DNA of 64,000 bases, from contig CM034548.1 in assembly GCA_020055645.1 (NCBI GenBank), positions 868,001-932,000 of the forward strand, in the 5' to 3' direction. The notes under the pieces are model-generated. The model made no database searches. It had not been told where the DNA came from and saw only the letters and a program-made list of their open reading frames with translations. Positions within the stretch are counted from its first letter, which is position 1. Every line of letters begins with the position of its first letter. The translations under genes were made by a program, and so were the position numbers. Below are positions 46,056-56,641 of this stretch, piece after piece. The DNA comes from Tomocerus qinae (lineage: Eukaryota > Arthropoda > Collembola > Entomobryomorpha > Tomoceridae).

Positions 46056-47567
46056 CAGGGCCGTCAGGTAGCCCCTACAACACGTGCATCCGCACTGGGC
46101 GGAAAATTTAGGGGGCGGAAAAATATTCAGAATCGATTATCAAAATTGGCTGTTTGGAAGCCTTTGAAATATAAAATTCTAAAATATTTAGAATTGATCT
46201 TAATGCGGCATAATTTATATCATGTCCACATTCTGTCTTTTCTGACTCCATTAGTAATTGTATCATTATACTCTATTAATTATAATATTGAGCAATAGTG
46301 TATAAAAGTTACCACTGCCTATTTTTGCGAAAAACAAGACAAACTATAAAATTTTCTTGAAATAAAGTCTAGGAAAGTGTAAATATCATTATATTTTGGA
46401 AGAAAAGCGATGCATCGGATCATTTCAGTACTTCCAGAACTAAAATTATAAGGCTTGAATTGGAACAGAGCTTTTAGAAATTTTTTACATCACTCATCAC
46501 TCCTAAAAGAAGATGCTTTGGTTGTTGGTTTAGTTTTGAACCACTTGCTGGATGTCTTACAGTTGAACTGTTTTCCCTACATTGATGTCATTTAATTCGA
46601 GGAAATATTATTGGAACCTGTAGCAGTGGTAGGAAAATTACCTTAACAAAATCATTTGGTCACCTGCATATCAGTGCATTTTTACTATTGTGATGGCTAT
46701 TGATTTACTATTGCCTAAAACGGTAAATTTTGTACCCTGACTGACTGTGACATAGCTAATCGAAAAATTTCGAGCTTCGCTCGATTTTGTTCCAATTTTA
46801 GGTTGAAGTAAAGAAATGAAATACCTATCAATGTTATTATTTTAATTAGATTATAGGTTCCTCGAAAGCGGGAGGGCGTATTACACCGTTGCTTTGCAAT
46901 TTGCACACGCACTTTACAATTTCTATAACTCAACTGTAAAAACTCTTGAGGTTATGCAAATCCATGCAAAGCGCAAATTAGTATTCAAATTAAATTTTTG
47001 CGGCCAGTTGCGCATTCAGAATTAATCCCATTAAGCCCAGTTCTTGGACAAAATTTTCCAAAGTGCAAAACACAAAATAACGGTGTAATAGCCCTTGATA
47101 TGCCCTATGTATGTATTTCATGACGCGATTTTTAAAATGTGCAACCACCGTCTAACTTCAACACAATTTTGCTCCAAAATGTAATAAACCCTTCTAGATT
47201 TGGGCCAATAATCATTGACGAAATACATATATGAGGTCTCCGTTTCAGCCTAACCCCAATTTGTTTTGAATATAGAACTGTTGGTCATATTTAATTTCCG
47301 TGTTGAAGTAAGGCAGAAGAGGTGGAAGAAAGATCTATCAATGTTATTGTTTTAATTTGGCCAGGTTGTCCTTAAAGCTAGGTCCTGGTATGCCCTGTGT
47401 ATTTCATGGCGCGATTTTTAAAATGTGTAACTTCTGTCCCAATTTATAACCAATTTCTGGATGTTTTTTCACTTAACATTTTTTAACCAAAATTACTGAC
47501 CCTATATGAAATAATAGCAAAATCTTGAAATGGCGGCATTGACAGCATTTGATCTGGCACGGCCCTG
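46056..47567. mobile_element. Nonautonomous hAT element, about 1.5 kb
   Basis: It starts CAGGGCCGTCAGG and ends GGCACGGCCCTG. Flanks are ATGGTACC (46048-46055) and ATTGGTACC after 47567, equal but for one extra T, so probably an aged target duplication. Inside, an end reading GGTAAATTTTGTACCCTG at about 46722-46739 looks like a nested, decayed CAGTG-family element. No transposase. Confidence 0.65.
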
Positions 47568-48085
47568 ATTGGTACCCTGTGCTGTCCCTGACTGGAGTTA
47601 CGAGTTATATGATAGATGAGCTCTTTCTCATGTTTCCCGGCTATTAATTCAAAAGCATCCATAGGGAATAATAGATACTATTTATTTTTGGTGGCCAAGG
47701 TGGGGAATCGAGTAATGGGAATATGCTTCAATTTCTCCCGCGAATTAAAGAAAAAAAATTTTGTCAACATGAAAAAATCACAAAATCTTTTAATGCTATC
47801 CTTAAGCGCCCCCGTGGAAAGTTTTTTCTGGCTACAGCCTACTTTCAACTTTGGAATTATCAAAATCCGAAGTTGAAACATGAAGTTTAATATTGAATCA
47901 TCGCACAAAATGTTTAATTGATCTCTATAATGTAGTATTTCCATGGTGGTAGATTCGATGGACAATATTTAATAATGAGTTTTGGTATTCACTTCCCAAA
48001 TTAGTTTAGAGTTTAGATAAAAATGAACATCCTATTACAATACCAAACCAATAATAAAAAGAAATACACCAAGAATACGACATAC

Positions 48086-48118
48086 CTGTGCGTCTATAGA
48101 TACATTTCCATGTTCGTC
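48086..48118 (-). CDS. PDS5: PDS5 visible exon 17 (33-bp microexon)
   Basis: Eleven codons DEHGNVSIDAQ between TTTGCAG and GTATGT, phase 0 to 0. Its small size makes it less certain than the others, but both splice sites are good and the frame fits. Confidence 0.7.
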
Positions 48119-51100
48119 CTGCAAAGCAATAAAAACCCATAAATAAATACCAGGAACCAGCTTTGAATTCTGGTGAAGGAAAAAAATTAATTTCGTAACT
48201 TACAACTACAGCCTGTTCTCTCTTCTTTTTTCTCTTCGAGCTTTCCGATACAACTGAAACAGTTACACCAGCCTTCTTCGGAGCAGCATATTGCATATCG
48301 TGTGGCAGATATGACCGCCTGCAATTAAACAAATGCAAAATTTACCACCGAATATACTACTACTACCATGTTCATACATTTGTCAGATTGAAATTTTAGG
48401 AGCATGAAATGGCAACTGACAAGCTTTAATATCTTAAGCTTAAATAAATTATTGCAATTGTGTAATTATTTCAGTAACTATTTCTATGACATGTATGCTG
48501 AATTACTAATACGCGACAATAATACGAAAAGTCTCTATTGAATTACTAAGGAGCATCTGTTTGAGCATTTTCGAATCTGTTTGAGCATTTTCAAATCTGC
48601 TTGAGCATTTTCAAATCTGCTTGAGCATTTTCAAATCTGCTTGAGCATTTTCAAATCTGCTTGAGCATTTTCAAATCTGCTTGAGCATTTTCAAATCTGC
48701 TTGAGCATTTTCAAATCTGCTTGAGCATTTTCAAATCTGCTTGAGCATTTTCAAATCTGCTTGAGCATTTTCAAATCTGCTTGAGCATTTTCAAATCTGC
48801 TTGAGCATTTTCAAATCTGCTTGAGCATTTTCAAATCTGCTTGAGCATTTTCAAATCTGCTTGAGCATTTTCCAATCTGCTTGAGCATTTTTGATTCGGT
48901 TTTTTTGTATATTGAACCTAAGGATCTGAGACACTTTAGAAATGTACATAATATTTGGTCACTACTGAAATGAGCGTTTTCTGCTTAAAATGCCTAAAAT
49001 TAAATCCAGTATGTATAACTTAGATGATTACTGCCCCGCCCACCTAAATTTTGATATAAAGTAGATTTTTTGTCAAAAATGATTAAAATCGTAAAGTTTG
49101 AGTATATTTTGAGTACTAACTTACCAACGTAAGTTTGTTTGATTTATGGATTTTTAGAAATTAGCACCCCCTAAATCCAATTTCTAGATACGCCATTGAT
49201 TGCATGTGTACCAAATATGTACTTCATATTTTCTTGAGAGTCCAAAAATGACTTGGTACTATTATCAATAAACGTAGGTTCCTAATAAATTCATAGTTCT
49301 CTATAAAGGCAGGGAGTAAGGAAATGGAATAAACGAAAGGTACAAACAAAATATACATTAAATTTAGTAAATAAAATGGATATACTTATAGTTGGGCACT
49401 TTAGCGTACTGGACTTCAGAATGATCTACAAGCATGCAAATTTTGGGTCGATAAACGTCACGTTCTACGATAGCTACAAAGACAAGTAATGGCTCAAAAA
49501 AAGAGGACTTTCTAACTTGGTTACTTATCAAAAAATATTTCGACATTTTTTTGTGATAGCCATTGCAAATTCTCGATGGCCATTGCAAATGCTTTCATTA
49601 TTTTTTTATCGAAATAAGTTTTGGAATTGTTTCTCGATGATTAACCAAGTTACAATATCCTCTTTTTTGAGCCCTTCATTAAGACTGTAGCTATAGGAGA
49701 ACTGGAGGATCACCGGAATTAAATTTCGAAAAGTTATTCAATGTAATTTAGTACAATTAACTACTCACTGTAAGTTCGATCATCCTTACGTAGGCGCTGC
49801 ACTGCAACAGTTGTAGTGACGTAGGATTGTGAGTGGGATATTTGAAATTAAGTTTATTATTTTATTTCCTTATTCTCAGTCACAGCTGGTCATGGTTACT
49901 CCAACAATCAAGTGTGATGCTCAAAAACTTTGGCAAATTTTCCAGCTAAATCAGCCTTTTGACCTGGGCAGTTTTCATTACTCATGGATCACTGGTTAGT
50001 TACCAGATTAGAAATACAACACGCAAAAAAACCCTTATTTTTGTAACATGGTATTACCTAATCTATATTATTTGGTCGCCATTGCCACATAACACAACAA
50101 CTCACACCGCACATCAATTCCATTCCAACATTTCTTACTCCAACTGAATTGGAAATTGAAATGTTTGACAGCAGACAGTGATGGGCGACCAGTGCTGCGC
50201 TAACGTAATTAGTATTGATAGTGAGATTTTGGAGAACTTGGAGGATATTTGTTTTGGTGAAATCCTGAATTAAAATCTACAGTGGGTCCTATTGGCAATG
50301 AGGAATTACAGTATCCGTAGCCATGCATGAATGACCCTTTTAACATAGTTCGGCCCATCTTTGCACTCCTCTTGTAATGTCCTTTTTCAAATCACCCGCT
50401 GGCCAACAAAACATTTATCCGACCGCAACGCAAAAAGTGGATATATATACACGTTATCCGAATCCACTCCCACCAGGCATTAGCTCACCAATAATACCCG
50501 CCTAATCGGGTAATAAACATTTAATAAAATACGAATTTTCGGAATGGATTGGGATACAGTGTATATACATCCACTTTTTGTGTTGCGGTCGGATAAATGT
50601 TTTGTTGGCCAGCGGATGATTTGAAAAAGGACATTACAGAGGAGTGCAACGATGGTTCGGCCTTAAGATATTTTTCATTATGGAAAAATGGGTTTTCTAA
50701 AATAATTGATAACTAAATGAATGTGTATAGGCAGAGGCAACTTACGCATTAGAGTAAAATGGATCATCGTGTCGCTTAAAATACATGGGCGGAATCCGCG
50801 GTTCCGAAGGGTAATCTTTCATTTCAAAACTGGTGGATCTCTGCAAAATTAACCCAAGAGCTATGTCGCAGATGGCATACATTCTCTGCAAACCAATTAA
50901 ATAATTTATTGTGTGGTTCTTAAATTAAGATTTTTGTGTCTACATTTATATTTTGCTTACGTAATTTGCTTCATCGTTGTCAGGTTCAAGAGAATCCTTA
51001 TGATTCTTCATCCGTTCAACTAGGGTTTTATAAAACCCAAACGAGTAGCTGTCATTTCTAATTATTAATGGCTCTAAGATAAACCAAACGCATTCTTTGA

Positions 51101-54100
51101 TCTCCGCCTGCGGAAAGTAAAACGAAAGTCCCGTTACAAAGACTCGTTCTAATCAGTAACTCCGTTAATATCTGCTGCAGACAGTTACCAGTTGTTGTGG
51201 GTCGCTATGGGATGTAAATCTGGGATTATGTGAAAGAACTGGAACAGAAAAGACCAACATATAGTCAGGCATGATGTGCGGGAGTTGGTCCGCTGCCTTC
51301 TCTGCAGCTGTAATCATCAAAGTCTTGATGTAGTCTCGACGTTTGTTGACGTCGCTGACCATATGATTTTTCACTGTACTTTTATGCTTCTTATCTGTTT
51401 CGTAACCGGCCAGAGAGTAAAACCCCATGAAATCCAGAGGTAAGCATCTAAAGGAACACATGTGCATAAGCAACACATAAGATTTTATTTAGTGCTACTT
51501 TCTGCCAACAACTATTTATTGATATCACGTACTTATGAGGAATTCCTCTCGCTAGGCCAGAATGTAATTTCATTGCAAATCGAGAACGAACTTCTAGAAC
51601 TTCGTCCTGCACAACCGCAAAAAAACGTTAAAAATTAAAACTGCATATATATCAATTCCGTTCAACAAAATATAATTGTACTGAGGTAGTCTGTCATGAA
51701 AATATAATGGAATACTTACATTCATCAGTTTGGATAACGAGCAAAATTGTATTGCAGTAAACTGATCTCCAACTCCTTTCTGTTCGCATATCTTCAACAT
51801 ACAGCTTCCAGCAGTAAGACGAAGCCACGATTTTTCGGCATTGCTAAAATTACATTTCATTCGAATTCTCAACAATCTTTAACTGCTATTTAATAAGCCC
51901 CTTTTTTATTCCCGATCCTAGCCCAACTCCTCTGTACTAGATAAAAAATTTGAAATTATTTTTGGTGGGAACAGCGTCTCGGATGTAGTCTATCCGAGAC
52001 GGTAGTAGAAGGGCAGATGTTGTTTCCTACCAAAGATGTATTCAAGTTCAAACAAACCACAGCAGCTTTCTTACAAGTACGGTCAATCCGGCTTTGTTTG
52101 AACTACATCTTTGGTAGGAAACAAAATGTACCCTTCTACTACCGTCTCGGATAGACTACATCCGAGACGCTGTTCCCACCAAAAATAATACTAAATAATT
52201 TCAAATTATTCATCTATTACATAAGATTTGGGCTAGGATCGGGAATAAAAAAGGGGCTTATTGGTATATTACTTTAGATGAAAATGAAATTCAAGACATT
52301 ATTACTGATGGATGACCAATAATTTCGTGAAGTACCTAATATAGTCACTACCAAATTATCACTGAACAAAGATTGCATAATTAGTGAATAGACATTGACA
52401 TGGGCAATTAGGAAATGTAATTTTATATCATGTTAAAATTGAACACTGAAAAATAATTAAATCCAAAAAATATGAGAGAAATTACCGAAAGTAGGTCATA
52501 CCTAAATGAAACTTTAGCATTTATAAATCCTCCACCAGTCTCAACGAAGGCTGTCAACATTTTAAAGGTTTTTGCAGCAGATTTAAAGTCGACTTTAAGC
52601 CCGAGTAGCCAACGAACCGTTGATTTCATTCCAGCCATCTAAAGTACACAAATACCAACATGTTATTAGAAAGCGTTTGTTTACAACCATATACTAAGAT
52701 TAAGCCTGAAACCTTTTTCTGCTATACTACGAATACTTAGTCTATGGTTTACAACCATAAATCCAAAAGTAAGGATTTTCAAATATTGACAATTAGACTT
52801 ACCATACACCTAGTAATTTCAGGAAGATCATCTTCGTCACACCAGTTTTCCGAGTTTTTAAGCTTGTCTTCTTCTGTTCGATATGGATTTACCAAAAGCT
52901 CTTTGACGATCTTTATCAATAGCGAAAATAGAATGACATTTATTTACCAGAACGCCATTAACGTTGCAGTACAGTTTAGCAGTGCAGTAATTGAATCAGA
53001 GATATAATTTCTTACCTTCTGAGAAATGATTGATTTCATGTCGTATTTAAATTCTTCTGGCATTAGTAGTGCAATATGGCCTAACGCAACAATTGCAGTT
53101 CTATAATTCGAATTCTTCGGATCTAGATTTGCTCTGAGAGCTTCCACCATCTGAGTGAACGTATGATTTCTAGCTGACTCCTTCATATTTACGTGCATAC
53201 ACCGAACAGCCTGCTTCCCTTGTTTTGGGGTCCCTATTACCAACATGTCCTGACATTTGGGGACCAAAGTTCCCATTAGATTTTGATGAAACGTTCCTAA
53301 CAAGTCAAACAACAAATCAGTTTGAATACAATTGATTATTTGAATATTTTTTAATTGTAGTGACCGTACCGATGGCTCTGTATTTGCCCACATTGGTCAG
53401 CGCAGTCAATATTTGGGGTTGAAGATCATTACCGACGTGATTTAGCAGCTGTATTAGCAAGTCCAAAGAGTTCTCGTCATTAAAGTGTGCAGGAAAAACA
53501 AAAGCCAGCACCTAAAAGAAAACCGAATGGCAACAATTAACTAGAAACTGGATACACGACATAGAATGTTCATCTACTGGTGGGACACTTACACAGATGA
53601 GTCCTAGTCCCCTAGAGATTCCCTGCTGCTTGTCACAACCAATGGCGTTTAGCACTTCTGGTTTTTCCTTCACCACATCATGAAGAATTGAAAGCAGTTT
53701 CTGTAAAACGGACTTGTTGATTACAGTACTTTCTGTACAATTTGGTAACATATTGAAGGGTTCTCGTACGTACGTACAGACTAGAATGCATAAAATATTC
53801 ATACCGAAAGTGCCTCTTTGTCCACCAAAACAGAGGAGGTCCTTTCCAGGAGAAGTTTAATTGTGTTGTAGTACAAATTCGTCATTACTGGAGCACCCAA
53901 CTTTTTCAACACAATATTCTGAAATGGGAAGTAATTCAGAGAAATTCCATCAGAATTATTTAGCGAAGGCAATAGGTAATTTCATATGTTTACTAACTGT
54001 GTTGTCGGCGCAGCTTTTGCAATCTGTTCCTGGGCTGACAATCAATTCCATCGTTTTGTACAAATTAGTATCGTCACGAAGATCTGAACTGAATTTACAT

Positions 54101-55122
54101 AAGAATTCTGATGCTTTAACTGGATCTGGTAGAAATTTAGTGAGCTGAGAAATTCTGACATTCAACTGGCGCTCATAATCTTTATTATTTTCATGATTTC
54201 GAATGCATGTTAATAGTTCTCCGACATGACGACGCACACTGGAAAATACATTACAAGTGATCATCCATTGATCATCAACATTTAACAATAGCATAATGAA
54301 CTGGACTCACAGCAAAAGATTTTTTTGAATCTCTACAAAAGCCTTCGAAGCATTTGGGTCAATTGTAACGTAAAGATATAAAAGTTTCATCATTCTGTCC
54401 TGAGACTCTAACTGGTAAGGTACAAGACATGTGTTCAGTAGTCGCTCCACCAAAATTCTGTCATCAAGGGATGTCATATAATAAGCGTGGAGAATTTTGT
54501 CCTTCATCCAAGTCACAGCTTGTCGGGTAGCTTGAGGAACGTAATCAGCAGTCAGATGTTTTTTATAGATCAGGGCCAGGCCTTGTAGAGCCTCTCTTCG
54601 GATTTTAAACTATTCGGAATATTACCATTTTAATTCTTAATTACTTTCTTAATCCTTTAAAAGTGGACAATCTAACAAGAAATACATTTTAACCTTTTTG
54701 TCTAAAGTACGTTCCTTGACATAGTTCAGTAAATCTTCACTCTCGCTAACTATCGCAAAGTCAAGTTTAGCTGTAGCTACGATTGCTTTAACTACTTCAT
54801 ATCTAACATTTTCCTCTCCATCGTGCTGCCTCATCTAAAAATGGAGAAATGTCACTGCATTATTAATGTTTTCGATAATGTACCCCAACGCATACCTCTA
54901 CGTACTAAATTTAGCACATGAAGGTATGCGTAGGGGTACATTATCGAAAACATTAATTATGTTCAACACTGCTGAGGTATAATGAGAAGGTTGAAAATTA
55001 ACTTTGGCTAACTTACTTTGAGAGTTTCAACTATGTCGCCTCTGAGCTCCGGGTGATTGATCAGGAAGTGCATGGAGTACTGGACACATTTGATTCGTAT
55101 TGACACACAAATGTCGTTGAAC
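48086..55122 (-). CDS. PDS5: PDS5 cohesin regulator, exons 1-17 of the visible part
   Basis: PDS5 binds the cohesin ring in the nucleus and helps regulate cohesin loading, release and acetylation. Seventeen exons with GT-AG borders join in one frame of about 856 codons: 55017-55122, 54694-54834, 54311-54609, 53998-54238, 53805-53918, 53593-53700, 53370-53511, 53016-53296, 52803-52910, 52502-52638, 51720-51843, 51533-51606, 51189-51447, 50961-51107, 50746-50885, 48204-48318, 48086-48118. Diagnostic segments are FNDICVSIRIKCVQYSMHFL, YVKERTLDKK, KDKILHAYYMTSLDDRILVE, GTPKQGKQAVRC and VRWLLGLK, all at the positions expected from animal PDS5. It is a HEAT-repeat protein with no membrane segment. 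Most introns are 60-180 bp, but intron 15 is 2.4 kb and the next one appears to be 17 kb. The N-terminal third is upstream and was not found in the window. The tail is proposed at 30580-30987. Confidence 0.93.
48204..48318 (-). CDS. PDS5: PDS5 visible exon 16
   Basis: 115 bp, bounded by TTGCAG and GTAAGT: RSYLPHDMQYAAPKKAGVTV then a basic run SSKRKKKREQ. The YLP.DM motif matches KNYLPPEM of PDS5, and the basic run could be a nuclear localisation signal. Confidence 0.88.
48545..48893. repeat. 20-bp tandem repeat in a PDS5 intron, about 17 copies
   Basis: The unit TTGAGCATTTTCAAATCTGC is repeated almost without change. It lies in the 2.4-kb intron 15, about 230 bp upstream (in gene direction) of exon 16. 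Confidence 0.97.
48894..50345. other. Intron 15 sequence, no further gene seen
   Basis: It contains a fragment related to the CAGGCACGTATCC MITE family near 49165-49200 (CCCCCTAAATCCAATTTCTA) and short inverted repeats. ORFs are short and unrecognised. Confidence 0.4.
50350..50655. mobile_element. Foldback MITE in PDS5 intron 15
   Basis: About 110 bp at each end are inverted copies with few mismatches, containing GGCCAACAAAACATTTATCC and the following GACCGCAAC. The spacer is about 65 bp. No clear target duplication. Confidence 0.85.
50746..50885 (-). CDS. PDS5: PDS5 visible exon 15
   Basis: 140 bp, bounded by TTTGCAG and GTAAGT: RMYAICDIALGLILQRSTSF and EPRIPPMYFKRHDDPFYSN, matching KLYTVCDVAMNII and DPVLPARFF. 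Confidence 0.92.
50961..51107 (-). CDS. PDS5: PDS5 visible exon 14
   Basis: 49 codons, bounded by TCCGCAG and GTAAGC: AEIKECVWFILEPLIIRNDS to DNDEANY, matching KECLWFVLEILMAKNENNS. Confidence 0.92.
51189..51447 (-). CDS. PDS5: PDS5 visible exon 13
   Basis: 259 bp, bounded by CCTTTAG and GTAACT. Encodes CLPLDFMGFYSLAGYETDKK, then MPDYMLVFSVPVLSHNPRF, matching LPLEYMAICALCAKD and LPEYVVPYTIHLLAHDPDY. Confidence 0.92.
51533..51606 (-). CDS. PDS5: PDS5 visible exon 12
   Basis: 74 bp, bounded by TGTGCAG and GTACGT: DEVLEVRSRFAMKLHSGLAR then GIPH, matching DECYQVRQVFAQKLHKGLSR. Confidence 0.9.
51720..51843 (-). CDS. PDS5: PDS5 visible exon 11
   Basis: 124 bp, bounded by ATTTTAG and GTAAGT. Encodes NAEKSWLRLTAGSCMLKICE, matching MSRLRLAAGSAIVKLAQE. 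The preceding intron holds the foldback element at 51892-52262. Confidence 0.9.
51892..52262. mobile_element. Foldback MITE in PDS5 intron 10
   Basis: Ends AATAAGCCCCTTTTTTATTC and the inverted partner are followed by long inverted arms including GGAACAGCGTCTCGGATGTA. The arms are near perfect over about 130 bp. The intron grows to 658 bp because of it. Confidence 0.88.
52502..52638 (-). CDS. PDS5: PDS5 visible exon 10
   Basis: 137 bp, bounded by CTTTAG and GTATGA. Encodes MAGMKSTVRWLLGLKVDFKS, matching QAIKMMVRWLLGMKNNHSKS. The MAGM methionine is internal. Confidence 0.9.
52803..52910 (-). CDS. PDS5: PDS5 visible exon 9
   Basis: 36 codons, bounded by ATAAAG and GTAAGT: IVKELLVNPYRTEEDKLKN to EITRCM. 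Matches the FIVKDLLMND...LWVPDEEVSPE segment. Confidence 0.88.
53016..53296 (-). CDS. PDS5: PDS5 visible exon 8
   Basis: 281 bp, bounded by TTGTTAG and GTAAGA. Encodes GTPKQGKQAVRCMHV and IVALGHIALLMPEEFKYDMK, matching GTPHQAKQAVHC and LVSLGHISMLAPDQF of vertebrate PDS5. Confidence 0.93.
53370..53511 (-). CDS. PDS5: PDS5 visible exon 7
   Basis: 142 bp, bounded by CTTTTAG and G|GTACGG. Starts VLAFVFPAHFNDENSLDLL, matching VLSFTHPISFHSAETFESLL of the vertebrate protein. Confidence 0.9.
53593..53700 (-). CDS. PDS5: PDS5 visible exon 6
   Basis: 36 codons, bounded by TTTTACAG and GTAAGT: KLLSILHDVVKEKPEVLNAI to RGLGLIC. The acidic insert of the vertebrate protein is shorter here. Confidence 0.85.
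53805..53918 (-). CDS. PDS5: PDS5 visible exon 5
   Basis: 38 codons, bounded by ATTTCAG and GTATGA, from NIVLKKLGAPVMTN to VDKEALS. Matches the KKLGNP...FLLERIAPV segment. Confidence 0.9.
53998..54238 (-). CDS. PDS5: PDS5 visible exon 4
   Basis: 241 bp, bounded by TTTCCAG and GTTAGT. Encodes VRRHVGELLTCI, then KFLPDPVKASEFLCKF and IVSPGTDCKSCADNT, matching the LPDPGKAQDF and VSPTCSCK region of PDS5. Confidence 0.92.
54311..54609 (-). CDS. PDS5: PDS5 visible exon 3
   Basis: 299 bp, bounded by CGAATAG and GTGAGT. Encodes FKIRREALQGLALIYKKHL, then WMKDKILHAYYMTSLDDRIL and a YLYVTIDPNASKAF segment, all close to vertebrate PDS5. Confidence 0.92.
54694..54834 (-). CDS. PDS5: PDS5 visible exon 2
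   Basis: 47 codons, phase 0 to 0, from MRQHDGEENVRYEVVKAIV to YVKERTLDKK. Bounded by TTTTAG and GTTAAA. The RERTLDK-type motif is a PDS5 signature. The first ATG is internal to the protein, not a start. Confidence 0.9.
54862..54957. mobile_element. 96-bp hairpin MITE in PDS5 intron 1
   Basis: It runs from ATTAATGTTTTCGATAATGT to the exact inverted end ACATTATCGAAAACATTAAT, with a short loop. Same family as 21912 and 60640. Confidence 0.85.
55017..55122 (-). CDS. PDS5: PDS5 visible exon 1
   Basis: Preceded by CTCCAG and followed by GTAAG. One base completes a codon from the missing upstream exon, then 35 codons from FNDICVSIRIKCVQY to GDIVETLK. It matches the HEAT region around residue 320 of vertebrate PDS5. 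Confidence 0.9.
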
Positions 55123-55389
55123 CTGGAGAAATATGAATTAAGTTATATCCATACAAAAATATTGTGAAAAGATGGAAATTAAAAGTCTTTTTTCACGATG
55201 AAAACAATATTACAATTTTTTTTATTTTTAGTTGCTAATTTTCCGCCTAAAAATAAAATTATGAAGTTGAATATAAATCTTAAGGGACTATTTATATTCA
55301 TTGTTGGATTCTGTTAGTCTGATAATGTAATTATCAATCAAAATTATATGTATGTTAACTGGTGTATGAGCGATGAGTCACATGGTACC

Positions 55390-55454
55390 AATGTAAAAGA
55401 GTACTGAGTACATTTCCTCCAAGGAGGAAGTGTACTCCCTACTCTTTTAACATT
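55390..55454. repeat. 60-bp hairpin repeat, copy 3 of 3
   Basis: Folds back around TTTCCTCCAAGGAGGAA. It is inverted relative to the copy at 31984, with shared flanking sequence (GATGAGTCACATGGTACCAA) on one side. Confidence 0.8.
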
Positions 55455-55648
55455 GTGTTGCTATATATATACTGTTATTATTATATGTATAGCATTAAGT
55501 AGAAATCTCGGCCTCAGCCTGGCGTTACTCGCCCTCAAAATTCCGACTACCTCAGTTGGAGGTTATTTTGAAGGCGAGTTAATTCGTTATATGTTAACTA
55601 GGTTACAAAATGTTGTTACAATTTAATAGTAACTTTTTTAACTTGGTT

Positions 55649-55885
55649 GTACTATGATCGCCAAATAACTTTGGACAATAAGATTGAAGAACAATAAAAC
55701 CGATAAGAATACATAATAGGCGAGTTCGCGTTTCAGTGAGCACGAACAAAGGTGCTCATTGAAGCACGAACTCCTGTATTGTTCATGCTCACTGATGCGC
55801 GAACTCGCTTATTATATTTTCATTTTCTTATCGGTTTTATTGTTCTTCAATCTTATTGTCCAAACTTATTTGCTGATCATAGTAC
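55649..55885. mobile_element. Foldback MITE upstream of PDS5 visible exon 1
   Basis: GTACTATGATC and TTGGACAATAAGATTGAAGA at the left are matched inverted at the right, giving arms of about 90 bp around a loop with GTGAGCACGAAC repeats. Confidence 0.85.
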
Positions 55886-56640
55886 TTATTTTGTTCATGG
55901 AAGTGAGAGGGCATTTCGGCCCACTTCACTTTCCACCTAATTTACTAGAAAATAGTTTGCTTTTCCAGATAGTTGAATTAGTTTAATATAAAATATACAG
56001 TCCAAGGTGGCTGCAGCCTCTCGGTGATTTATTGTCTACATTTAGTGACAACCAGCATTCCTATTACCTTTATTTAACTCGTTAGGCTGCTTAATTTTAC
56101 AATTATTTGAAACCCATACTCGGTATTTAAATTCTACGACTTTATTGACTGTGAGAAACTTTGCAAAATTTCTAGGATGTTCAAACGTTTCTAATTTGGA
56201 TTTTTCTAGTCACAAAACGAAAGTTTTATTTTACAACAACTATCGTTCTTGTGAATATTTTCACAAAACTGGAGTTACTTTACATTATCCGATGGCTTAG
56301 TACCTTGGGCACCATGCACCATGCACCATGCACCATCGTCAAAAATGCCGTTTCTCACTTCTGTTATGTTCATGTACAGTATTTGTGACAAAAACCTAAG
56401 ATTGGATTGGATTACAATGCAACAAAATCAACTTTTACGTTCAAAATTCATGCAGTGTATAGATATGTAATGCAAAATATTGTTGCATAAATAACTATAT
56501 TTTGGTGTATAAATAATTAGGCTTAATCAAATCACTTAAATAATTATAATGTACTGTTTCACAATCACAATTATAAGCTCTGTATTTATGATCGAATTTC
56601 AAATTGTGATTAATCAGTAAAATATTATTCTATACTACAA
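55886..56640. other. No gene seen
   Basis: AT-rich. A short GCACCATGCACCAT repeat occurs at about 56310-56334. No upstream PDS5 exon was recognised here. Confidence 0.3.
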
Positions 56641-56641
56641 C

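Noticed and set aside
47678..47965. Minus-strand ORF of 95 codons as a further PDS5 exon
   Set aside because: No PDS5-like sequence, AT-biased codons, and no suitable splice phase. It is more likely intron or 3' UTR.
48545..48893. CRISPR-like array
   Set aside because: Units are contiguous with no variable spacers, and the context is a eukaryotic intron.
52423..52638. Treating the MAGM or MRQH methionines in PDS5 as gene starts
   Set aside because: Each lies directly after a splice acceptor and inside the conserved PDS5 sequence.
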